From IMG/VR virus record IMGVR_UViG_3300035670_000530, positions 1 through 40,448 of that record: a DNA stretch of 40,448 nucleotides, one strand, 5' to 3'. A model generated the notes under the pieces. It did no database searches and had not been told where the DNA came from. It saw nothing but the letters and a program-made list of their open reading frames with translations. The DNA comes from a virus. Shown piece after piece: positions 29,322 to 36,657 of this stretch (positions within the stretch are counted from its first letter, which is position 1; every line of letters starts with the position of its first letter). The position numbers and the translations under genes are program-made.

Positions 29322-32300
29322 GCCGACAAGTCTCCGATCTGAACCCGCAGTACGCCGTTGGCGTCGTAGACCTTCTGCACATTGCTGTTGAGCGTCATGC
29401 GCCCGCCCGCGCCCGAGCCGTTGAGCTGGATCTCGCCGGTGCGCATGTTCATGCGCAGCACCCGCTGCCCCTGGCTGTTGACCGCGTCAGACTCCAGCCA
29501 GTCCGCCAGCTTTGCCGAGCCAATCGACGCCTGTGCGATGAACGCAGAGTTCATGAACACCTGCCCGCCCTGGATCACGAACGGCACCCCCGTCGCGCCG
29601 TTGGCTTCATTGAGCACGGCGATGCGCTGCGCCGCCAGCAGGATCTGGCTTGTGATGACGCCCTGGTCGTTCTCCACGCCCACCCCGATCCCGGCCATGT
29701 ACGGCTTGCCGTCCACGGTGAGCTGGGTCTTGATGGTGTACATCGCGGCCAGGGCGCTGGTGATCGCGTCGATCTGCACCTGCGAGTCGCCCGCTGCGTC
29801 GATGCGCTCCAGCAGCGCCTGGGCCAGCTGCGTCTCGGTGATCTGGTCCTTCAGGTACGCCAGGATGTCCGACGCGCTGCTGCTGGCTTGCCCATGCACG
29901 CCGGCGCCGGCTGGATACCACTCGCCAGGCACGCCGTTCTTGTCCACCAGGCGGGCCCAGAAGTAGAACCCCGCGCCGGCGGCCAGCCCCATCATCGTGT
30001 GCGTGTTTTGCGGGAAAGCGAAGTCGCCCAGCTTTATCGCCTGCGCACGGTCGTTGGTCTGGCTGTACCACAGCTCGGTGCGTTCGATGATCGATGGCCC
30101 GGCGGGCATGCCCCAGTCGATGCGGATGCCAAACACCAGGCCGGTGGCCGTGAGGCTGGTCACCACGGGGGGCGGCGCCAGTATGCCATCGAGCTGGGTT
30201 TCCATCGAAGTGGCCCAGGTGGAAGGAATGTCTAGCGCGTTGACGGCGCGCACGCGGGCCAGGTAGGCGCCGGCATAGATGTTGTCGATCTCGACCGACG
30301 TGCTGCCGGTGCGCGGCACCTTGACCCACTGCGAGTTGTTGCGCCGCCACTCCACTTCATAGGCCACGGCCTTGTCCACCGTGGGCCAGCTGATGACGGC
30401 GGACTGCGATGCAATGCCCTGGGCGACGACGCTGAATGCGCTGATGGCCACCGACGCCGGCGCCGGCTGCACGCTGGGTGGGATGACCGAGACCGGTGCG
30501 CGCTGGATGCGCGTGCCGTGATCGACAGCATCGAACTTGCCGGCCTCGTGCTGCACGGCGTTGATGTCAAACGTCAGGCCCTCGCCTTCGGTGACAGACA
30601 CCACGCGAAACGTCTGCGCGGCCAGGCGCTCTGACTCCAAGGTCCACACCGCCTCCGGCTCCGGCGTTGCGCTGTAGGGCTGCGTGACGGTGATGTGCAG
30701 CACCGTGCCCGGCAGGCCCACGAGGTCGGCGGTCAGCTCGGTGCTGTCCACCGTGATCGTCGTGCCGTCAACCGTGAGCGCCACGCCGGTGGCATCGGAG
30801 ACGGTGCGCGTCTGTGCGACGCCGCTGGGCAGGATGACCGTGAGCCTATCGCCCGGCCGCACGCCCAGCTCTGCGTCAACGGTGACCTTCGTTGCCGTGG
30901 CGGCGCGGATGCGCCCGCCGATGCGCCGGCCTGCCAGGGTGGGGTCGGCCACGCGGATGACCTGACCAGGGGCTGCAATGGCGCCATCGAGTCCCACCGA
31001 AAACGACACATTGCGCGTCTCCATGCGTGAGGTCAGCAGCAGCCACTTGCCCATGCGCTGGGCCTGGCCCTGGCTCGAGCAGGCAAAGGCCGTGACCTCG
31101 ATCTGGCGCAGGCCGTAGCGGGCGATGCCATCGCGGTCCTCGACCACTTCGATCTTCGCGCGGCCCATGTCGCTGGGATCGTTCCAGCTCACCAGCGCCA
31201 CGGTGTAGCGTGTGCGCAGCCCTGCGCCCGTGTACGTAAAGCGCCCGTCCACGACGTTGGCCGCGGTGTAGGTGTAGACCGGGTCGCGCGGCATGTCGGC
31301 CACGGCCACGGCCGCGCCGCTGGCCCAGTAAGCCATGCCACGGAATACGCTGGCCAAATCCTGCAGCACGCGGTAGGCGTCTGCGCGCTGCTGGAGGTAG
31401 GCATTGCACACAAAGCGCGACTCGGTGCCGCCGCGCCCGTTGGGCACCAGCTCATCGCAGTACTGGCCGATCTGGTACAGCGCCCACTTGTCCAGCCAGC
31501 CGGCCGGGATGCGCCGGCCCAGGCCGTAGCGGTCGTTGCCCACGATGTCGAAAAACACCCAGGCTGGGTTGTTGGAGTAAGCCAGCTGGAAGGTGCCATC
31601 CCACACGCCGGTGTAGATGCGCGCTGCAGCGTCGTAGTTGCTCGGCACGCGGATGATGCGCCCGCGCGCGTGGTAGGCCCGCGCGGGCACGGCGTTGAAC
31701 TGCGCGGCATCGAGCGAGACGCCAACCAGGGCCGACATGGGGTGGCGCAGGCGGCCGTCGATCACGTCGGTCACGGACTCGACGAAGGTGCTGTCGCTCA
31801 CCGCAGAACTGGTGCTGTCGGGCGTGGTACGGCGCACACGCACCGTCCAGCCACTGGCAGCACGCGGCAGGTCGATGCGGTGTGTGCGCGTGTAGGTGTT
31901 GCGCGTCTTTCCATCAAACGCCCCCGCCAGCACCTGGGCAAACGCGCCGCCGTCGGTTGCCAGCTCGATGGCGTATTCGACGCGATAGCCGCTCATGTCG
32001 CCATTGGTCAGGTCGGTTTGCGACAAGCCCTGCACGCCCAGCGTCACGCGGACGGCCGACAGCTGTGTGTTGGACACCGCATGCGTCCACACCGTGCTGG
32101 CCTTGAGCGGCACGCCCACGGACTGCGTGCTCTCCGATGCGGGAAAGCCCGGCACCGGGTCCTGGTACTGCGTGCCGGTGCGCACGTCCACCTGCACGCC
32201 GGTGAAATTCAGCGAGCCGTCGGCGTTCTGCAGCGGCGTGTTGTTGAGGTAGATGGACTGAAGCCCGTTCACCAGGCCGGAGATCTCGCCCTCGCTCAAC

Positions 32301-32467
32301 AGGTCGAGCACGCGCGCATAGCTGGTGCTATGCAGGCTGTCGGTCGCCTCGACGGGCTGGCGCGCACTGCCGCCGCCCTTCTTGGCGCCGCGCAGGCTCC
32401 AGCCCCCAGAAACGAGAACGGCCCCTTGCGGGGCCGTGCCGGCGTTGAAAATAGCATCTCGCTTCAT
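29318..32467 (-). CDS. Central tail tip/host specificity protein J
   Basis: A 1049-residue protein of the lambda gpJ family. The N-terminal part (GGGSARQPVEATDSLHSTSY, then ARVLDLLSEGEISGL) is a diagnostic gpJ start. Middle regions include VRVRRTTPDSTSSAVSDSTF and IYTGVWDGTFQLAYSNNPAW, also typical. Fibronectin-like domains lie around residues 670-850 and a helical C-terminal region with LNEANGATGVPFVIQGGQVF follows. The C-terminus usually determines receptor choice. It overlaps I and the next small gene (ATGA each). Confidence 0.95.
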   Translation of the reverse strand: MKRDAIFNAGTAPQGAVLVSGGWSLRGAKKGGGSARQPVEATDSLHSTSYARVLDLLSEGEISGLVNGLQSIYLNNTPLQNADGSLNFTGVQVDVRTGTQYQDPVPGFPASESTQSVGVPLKASTVWTHAVSNTQLSAVRVTLGVQGLSQTDLTNGDMSGYRVEYAIELATDGGAFAQVLAGAFDGKTRNTYTRTHRIDLPRAASGWTVRVRRTTPDSTSSAVSDSTFVESVTDVIDGRLRHPMSALVGVSLDAAQFNAVPARAYHARGRIIRVPSNYDAAARIYTGVWDGTFQLAYSNNPAWVFFDIVGNDRYGLGRRIPAGWLDKWALYQIGQYCDELVPNGRGGTESRFVCNAYLQQRADAYRVLQDLASVFRGMAYWASGAAVAVADMPRDPVYTYTAANVVDGRFTYTGAGLRTRYTVALVSWNDPSDMGRAKIEVVEDRDGIARYGLRQIEVTAFACSSQGQAQRMGKWLLLTSRMETRNVSFSVGLDGAIAAPGQVIRVADPTLAGRRIGGRIRAATATKVTVDAELGVRPGDRLTVILPSGVAQTRTVSDATGVALTVDGTTITVDSTELTADLVGLPGTVLHITVTQPYSATPEPEAVWTLESERLAAQTFRVVSVTEGEGLTFDINAVQHEAGKFDAVDHGTRIQRAPVSVIPPSVQPAPASVAISAFSVVAQGIASQSAVISWPTVDKAVAYEVEWRRNNSQWVKVPRTGSTSVEIDNIYAGAYLARVRAVNALDIPSTWATSMETQLDGILAPPPVVTSLTATGLVFGIRIDWGMPAGPSIIERTELWYSQTNDRAQAIKLGDFAFPQNTHTMMGLAAGAGFYFWARLVDKNGVPGEWYPAGAGVHGQASSSASDILAYLKDQITETQLAQALLERIDAAGDSQVQIDAITSALAAMYTIKTQLTVDGKPYMAGIGVGVENDQGVITSQILLAAQRIAVLNEANGATGVPFVIQGGQVFMNSAFIAQASIGSAKLADWLESDAVNSQGQRVLRMNMRTGEIQLNGSGAGGRMTLNSNVQKVYDANGVLRVQIGDLSA

Positions 32468-33042
32468 TGTTGGTCTTCCGCAAAAATACCCGCGCTGATC
32501 GTTGCGCTGCCGATGAACATCTCGCCGTACAGCAGGGGCACTGCATTGCCCTGCGCGGTGGTGTTGACCGGGCCGTTGAAGTTGTAGCTTGCGCCGTTGT
32601 CGGGGCCGTCGCGCGTGCCCAGGCTTTGCTGCTGCGGGGCCAGCAGCTGCGAGACTCCGGCGAGCATGAGCATCTTGCCGAGGGCCACGCCATAGGTTGA
32701 AATGGCGCCAGCGATGTAAGGCGCCGCGAAGAACAAGGCGGCGCCCAAGATCAAGGTAAACAGCCCGCCGCGCTTGGCCCCCATCAGCATGGGCGCGATG
32801 CGAATGTCGTCGCGCCCGGCCGGATCGTGCAGCCGGTCCTGCTGCAGGTTGCGCGTGCCCAGAAAGCAGGCGTAGCCCACGCCACGGCCCTTGCTGGCCA
32901 TCAGCTCGCGCTCGAAGCCGGGCAGCAGCACCGCCAGCGCGCGGATGGCCTCGGCGGTGCTGGCCACTGCCAGACGGTGCACGCGGCCGAACTTGGCGCC
33001 CAGCGTGCCATAGAGCCGGATGGTGCGCAGTGTTTCAGTCAT
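32464..33042 (-). CDS. Tail assembly protein I
   Basis: A 192-residue protein of the lambda gpI family: RTIRLYGTLGAKFGRVHRLA at the start, LPGFERELMASKGRGVGYAC, then a Gly/Ala hydrophobic region (LFTLILGAALFFAAPYIAGA) and the conserved NGASYNFNGPVNTTAQGNAV end that leads into the J gene in this family. It acts in tail-tip assembly. Start and stop overlap K and J. Confidence 0.92.
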   Translation of the reverse strand: MTETLRTIRLYGTLGAKFGRVHRLAVASTAEAIRALAVLLPGFERELMASKGRGVGYACFLGTRNLQQDRLHDPAGRDDIRIAPMLMGAKRGGLFTLILGAALFFAAPYIAGAISTYGVALGKMLMLAGVSQLLAPQQQSLGTRDGPDNGASYNFNGPVNTTAQGNAVPLLYGEMFIGSATISAGIFAEDQQ

Positions 33043-33791
33043 CCTCGATACCTCAGTTGCAGACGTGTGCACTCGGCCCAGTGGCCACCGTAGACCACGC
33101 GTTCGCTCAACCTGCCGTACAAATGGTGCAGCATCGCGTGGGGCACCGGGTGCAGGCCGGGCTGCTCCTGCAGACCCGTGTGGCCCAGGTACACGCCGGC
33201 GTGGTTGGCCACGGGCGAGCGCACCTGCATAAGGATCACATCGCCGGGCTGCAGCGCCTCGCCGCGCGCCAGGGGCGCAAAGCCGGCACGCTCAAACCCC
33301 TGCATGTACAGGTCCTGGCCCTTGTGCCACCAGTCGTCTTCGCGCTCGAAGTCCAGCAGCTCGATGCCGCGCTCGCGATGGTAGTAGTCGCGCACCAGGG
33401 TGTAGCAGTCGAGCACGCGGTGAAAGAACATGCGCCCCAGCAGCGGCGCGCGCCAGCCCGTGGGGGCAAAGCTGTGGAGTTCACCCGCTCCCTCTGCCGT
33501 CACGCTGACGATGTGCCAGGGCAGGCCCGAGGCTTCGCAGCCCGCCAGGTCGGCGTCGCTGGGCAGGGGCGGCGCGTCAGGGTGCGAATGCACCACGGCC
33601 AGCACGCGGCCGGCGTCTTCTGCGGCGGCGTAGTCTTCGGGTGCAAGTGCGAAGTGTTCGGTGCCACTGGCCGTGTTGCGGCAGGGCACATAACGCTCGC
33701 GCCGGCCGGCCGCAACGATGAGCCCGCAGCTCTCGCGCGGGTACTGCGCCACGGCGTGCGCATGCACGGCGGCCAGGGTTGCTTTGCGCAT
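33039..33791 (-). CDS. Tail tip protein K (JAMM peptidase plus NlpC/P60)
   Basis: A 250-residue two-domain protein. The N-terminal Mov34/JAMM domain has Glu20, the HSHP motif (His68, His70), Ser78 and Asp81. The C-terminal NlpC/P60 domain has Cys129 in LDCYTLV and His197 in NHAGVYLG. Lambda gpK has this architecture and is needed for tail-tip assembly; the NlpC half may cut peptidoglycan during entry. It follows L by 2 bases. Confidence 0.93.
   Translation of the reverse strand: MRKATLAAVHAHAVAQYPRESCGLIVAAGRRERYVPCRNTASGTEHFALAPEDYAAAEDAGRVLAVVHSHPDAPPLPSDADLAGCEASGLPWHIVSVTAEGAGELHSFAPTGWRAPLLGRMFFHRVLDCYTLVRDYYHRERGIELLDFEREDDWWHKGQDLYMQGFERAGFAPLARGEALQPGDVILMQVRSPVANHAGVYLGHTGLQEQPGLHPVPHAMLHHLYGRLSERVVYGGHWAECTRLQLRYRG
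33058..33073 (+). repeat. Copy 6 of the 16-bp motif (one mismatch)
   Basis: TGCAGACGTGTGCACT, near the 3' end of the K-like gene. Confidence 0.65.
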
Positions 33792-33793
33792 GT

Positions 33794-34537
33794 CTATCCT
33801 CGCAGGGTGTCGGCGGCGGGCTGCCCGCCAAAATTGATGATGGCTGCCACTTCGCTCACGCCCTGCTCGGCGGCGAAGCGCTTCTGGCAGCTCGACACCC
33901 TGCCGCCGCAGCGGTCCAGCGCCGGGTCGGCCACAGGGTTGTCGTCTTTGTCGAAGCAGGCGCTGCCGGTGTAGTTGCAGTACGGGCCGCGGTAGCCGCC
34001 GGTCCACAGCCAGCCGCACACATTGGCGATGATCTGGCGCCCCGGCAGCTGCACGCCGTCGAAATCGAGGGCGCTGCGCAGTTCGAACTCCACCACTTCG
34101 CGGTCTTCGCTCGTCTTGGCCTCGACCAACCAGATCTCGGGCGGGAAATGCTCAGCCGGATCGGCGCTCGGGTTGCCCCCTGGGAAGTTGCGCGCATCCA
34201 GGTATTTGCCCAGCGTGCGGTGCCGTGTCAGGCGCGCGCCCACCAGGTCATCGAGCGCCAGGCACAGCGCGGTGATGACGCCTGGCACAGGGTTGCCATC
34301 GGCGTCTTGCCCGATATTGCCAACGCGCAGCTGCGGCGCGGGCTGCTGGGCGTCGCCCGACTTGGCAAACCCCGTGGCCTCGATGGCCCAGGGCGCGTAT
34401 TCGTTGCCCTGCCACCAGATGGCCCCCTGCGCATAGCCGTGGAAACGCAGCACGTCGCCGCCGATCTCGGACGCATCCAACTCGAACAGCTGGACCAGTT
34501 CGCCGGGTTCCAGCTTTTGAATGTCGGAAGTGATCAT
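33794..34537 (-). CDS. Minor tail protein L
   Basis: A 247-residue protein of the lambda gpL family. The start MITSDIQKLEPGELVQLFEL is characteristic. A Cys set in the C-terminal part (VCGWLWTGGYRGPYCNYTGS, CFDKDD, CGGRVSSCQKRF) corresponds to the four-cysteine iron-sulfur site known in gpL. The ATG at 34537 follows GAGGAT. It is separated from M by the fibre cassette. Confidence 0.93.
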   Translation of the reverse strand: MITSDIQKLEPGELVQLFELDASEIGGDVLRFHGYAQGAIWWQGNEYAPWAIEATGFAKSGDAQQPAPQLRVGNIGQDADGNPVPGVITALCLALDDLVGARLTRHRTLGKYLDARNFPGGNPSADPAEHFPPEIWLVEAKTSEDREVVEFELRSALDFDGVQLPGRQIIANVCGWLWTGGYRGPYCNYTGSACFDKDDNPVADPALDRCGGRVSSCQKRFAAEQGVSEVAAIINFGGQPAADTLRG

Positions 34538-34542
34538 GCCGC

Positions 34543-34875
34543 CTATCCTCTGTGAATTCCCTTGGGGTCGGCGCTGTCCAAGAGCGCAGTGCGCAACCGG
34601 AGCGCAAGGCGCTTGCGCCACCCATCGGGGCCATTGCTCAGGCGCCAGAGCCTTCCGCTCACCGTCCATTCACGGGGAAGTTCACGGAATACCAGGCTGA
34701 TGAGGATCTGCGCAAACAGGTCGAGCACCAGGCCAATGGCAAGTGCCGTGTAGCCCAGCACCTTTTGCGCGGGGGTGAGCAGTCCGTCCTCGCGCATGTG
34801 CTTGAGGTGCATGATGGCGACAAAGTGCACCCAGAGCAGGTACACGCACAAAATGGTGATGAGTGCATAGGTCAT
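34543..34875 (-). CDS. Two-helix membrane protein in the fibre cassette
   Basis: A 110-residue protein with hydrophobic segments at about residues 2-24 and 40-65, followed by a basic cytoplasmic-like tail (WRLSNGPDGWRKRLALRLRT). Small membrane proteins of this kind occur next to tail genes in Burkholderiales phages; the role is unknown (possibly superinfection-related). Its start overlaps the previous stop. Confidence 0.6.
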   Translation of the reverse strand: MTYALITILCVYLLWVHFVAIMHLKHMREDGLLTPAQKVLGYTALAIGLVLDLFAQILISLVFRELPREWTVSGRLWRLSNGPDGWRKRLALRLRTALLDSADPKGIHRG

Positions 34876-35195
34876 TGCAGCACCTCACGGAATGCCAATC
34901 TGACGTTAGAGGGAGCAACAGAGACAATCTCGTGGTATGCCTGCATTACCTTGACCTTCATTTCTTCCTGAGTTTCACAATCAGACATATCAATCTTGGT
35001 AATGTCCCGCAATCCCTGCTTCGCTGTTTCAATGGCTGCTGCAGTTGTTGCGTCTCCAGTAGCCAATGCAGATGCCTGCAAGCCATCCAGGACACCAATG
35101 ATCTTCTGGCGCTCTGTACGGATAGAAGTAACTGCGGATTCAAGGAGTTGATCGCGCTTGTCTTGCGCGGTAATGAGTTTTGTCCAGTCGATCAT
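34872..35195 (-). CDS. Fibre-cassette protein, helical, possible fibre chaperone
   Basis: A 107-residue acidic helical protein starting MIDWTKLITAQDKRDQLLES. It lies downstream of a fibre gene, where tail-fibre assembly proteins sit. Base composition is clearly lower in GC than the flanking tail genes. It overlaps both neighbours by 4 bases. Confidence 0.6.
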   Translation of the reverse strand: MIDWTKLITAQDKRDQLLESAVTSIRTERQKIIGVLDGLQASALATGDATTAAAIETAKQGLRDITKIDMSDCETQEEMKVKVMQAYHEIVSVAPSNVRLAFREVLQ

Positions 35196-35482
35196 TGCGG
35201 CAACTCCAGTGCGCCATCAGCAGGATTAATGAGTGGTTCTGGGAATGCCACAGCTTGCGATGGATTCGGGCCGTGCGGGAGAACCAGCGAGATTTGCAGA
35301 ACGCCGTTAATGCGTTCGACCGACCCGGTGATGTATTCGCAATCCACCGCCGAAGCGGGTAGGGTTGCGCCATCGGGGATTACAGAGAAGTCGTAGGTCA
35401 CGCCGTTGATCGTGAGCGCGTCGCCGTGCTTGCTGATGGACAATGGAGCGTCGCTGCGAGTGGGGGAAAGTGTGATGTTCAT
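35192..35482 (-). CDS. Fibre-cassette protein, beta-rich
   Basis: A 96-residue protein starting MNITLSPTRSDAPLSISKHG with LPHGPNPSQAVAFPEPLINP near the end. Similar small proteins accompany phage tail fibres as structural or assembly factors. It is 15 bases after the fibre gene. Function is inferred from context. Confidence 0.65.
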   Translation of the reverse strand: MNITLSPTRSDAPLSISKHGDALTINGVTYDFSVIPDGATLPASAVDCEYITGSVERINGVLQISLVLPHGPNPSQAVAFPEPLINPADGALELPQ

Positions 35483-35497
35483 TGGTTGCCTCGTTAA

Positions 35498-36322
35498 TCA
35501 GAACCACCGGCCTACTGCCATGACGTTCACTCCAAAACCATCAGCCACGGGGGCACGAGTTTCCCGCACAGACCTGTAGATCGTCGCGGAGATGTTGCCG
35601 CCGGTAATTGCTGCGTCCACGTTGTAGTACCGTGGACTAAATCGGTAATTGACTGAAGCGGACAAGTAATTTGGGTCAGCGGCGAAGATTGCCGGGTACG
35701 ACCAAACCACCTCAGCGGCTTCGGTAAAAGCGCTCGATATGGTGCAAATTTGCGTCCCGTCTGCAAAGCGCACATACTCGCCATTGGCATTACTACCACG
35801 TTCAATTACAGCCCCCGTGGGCACGCCCGCCGATTGGCTAACAGTGCCCAGCACGTTGTTTTTGCCGTAGCGTGCGGCAATAGCAGTCGCCTGCGCCGTG
35901 CTCACAGGCTTGACGCTGTCAGCCGTGTTGTCAACGTTGCCAAGCCCTACGTCACCTTTTGCAAGAGTCACTGCGCCCGTCTTTCCCGCTACGCTGGTCA
36001 CAGTGTTGACTTGAGCGCCAGCAGCTACGCCAGCGAGCTTGTTTTTCTCAGAGGTGGTGTAGTCCTCTGTGCTCAGGCCCTTGCCTGCAACCTTATCGAC
36101 CTTGGCGTCCAGGGCAGATTGCAGCCCGGCCACCGTGCCGATGGCTTGCTGGCCTGTGTGAGTCGCGCGATCCCGCAGAGCAGCGGCATTCGCAGCGCTC
36201 ACGCTCCCGACGCTGCCTTCGAGTTCCGCAAAGTTCTCATTCACTTTTACGAACGCGTCGCGCAGCTGATCTCCTGTGCCGTCGTTCTGGACGGCACCGA
36301 CGTTGATCGTTTTGATGCTCAT
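35498..36322 (-). CDS. Tail fibre protein
   Basis: A 274-residue fibre. The N-terminal SIKTINVGAVQNDGTGDQLR, with VNENFAELE, is a common fibre-base motif (GxxxNDGTGDxLRxAFxKxNxNFxEL). The central KGDVGLGNVDNTADSVKPVS is the phage fibre repeat. The C-terminal knob (GEYVRFADGTQICTISSAFT ... VNVMAVGRWF) resembles the receptor-facing end of tail fibres. It is inserted between M and L, away from J, with lower GC. It overlaps M (ATGA). Confidence 0.85.
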   Translation of the reverse strand: MSIKTINVGAVQNDGTGDQLRDAFVKVNENFAELEGSVGSVSAANAAALRDRATHTGQQAIGTVAGLQSALDAKVDKVAGKGLSTEDYTTSEKNKLAGVAAGAQVNTVTSVAGKTGAVTLAKGDVGLGNVDNTADSVKPVSTAQATAIAARYGKNNVLGTVSQSAGVPTGAVIERGSNANGEYVRFADGTQICTISSAFTEAAEVVWSYPAIFAADPNYLSASVNYRFSPRYYNVDAAITGGNISATIYRSVRETRAPVADGFGVNVMAVGRWF

Positions 36323-36657
36323 GGCTTGTGGGCCTCGGTAAAGGTGACGGTTAACGTGTAGATGCCGCCGCCGTGCGCCCTGAGCTGGTACGCAGGGGCG
36401 CGAAATTGCGACGATTGGCCGGCCGGCGGGGTCCACAGAAAAGCGCGCCAGCCGGCGTGCCGGTCGAGAAATTCGCGCAGGGGCGCGATGGTGGCCAGCC
36501 GCCCGGTGAAGCTCAGCGGCCACGACTCACTGCGCGCGTGGATGCCGTCGGCTGCCACCTGGGCATAGCCGTCGCCAAACTGCGCGCGCAGCGTGCGGTG
36601 CTGCACCTCGCCCACGGGGTCGATCTGCGGGCACCAGGTGAAGGTCTCAGTAGCCAT
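36319..36657 (-). CDS. Minor tail protein M
   Basis: A 112-residue protein of the lambda gpM family: WCPQIDPVGEVQHRTLRAQF, GDGYAQVAADGIHARSESWP, and FLDRHAGWRAFLWTPP are diagnostic. The start at 36657 overlaps the tape-measure stop by 11 bases. It bridges the tape measure/tube end to the tip. Confidence 0.92.
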   Translation of the reverse strand: MATETFTWCPQIDPVGEVQHRTLRAQFGDGYAQVAADGIHARSESWPLSFTGRLATIAPLREFLDRHAGWRAFLWTPPAGQSSQFRAPAYQLRAHGGGIYTLTVTFTEAHKP

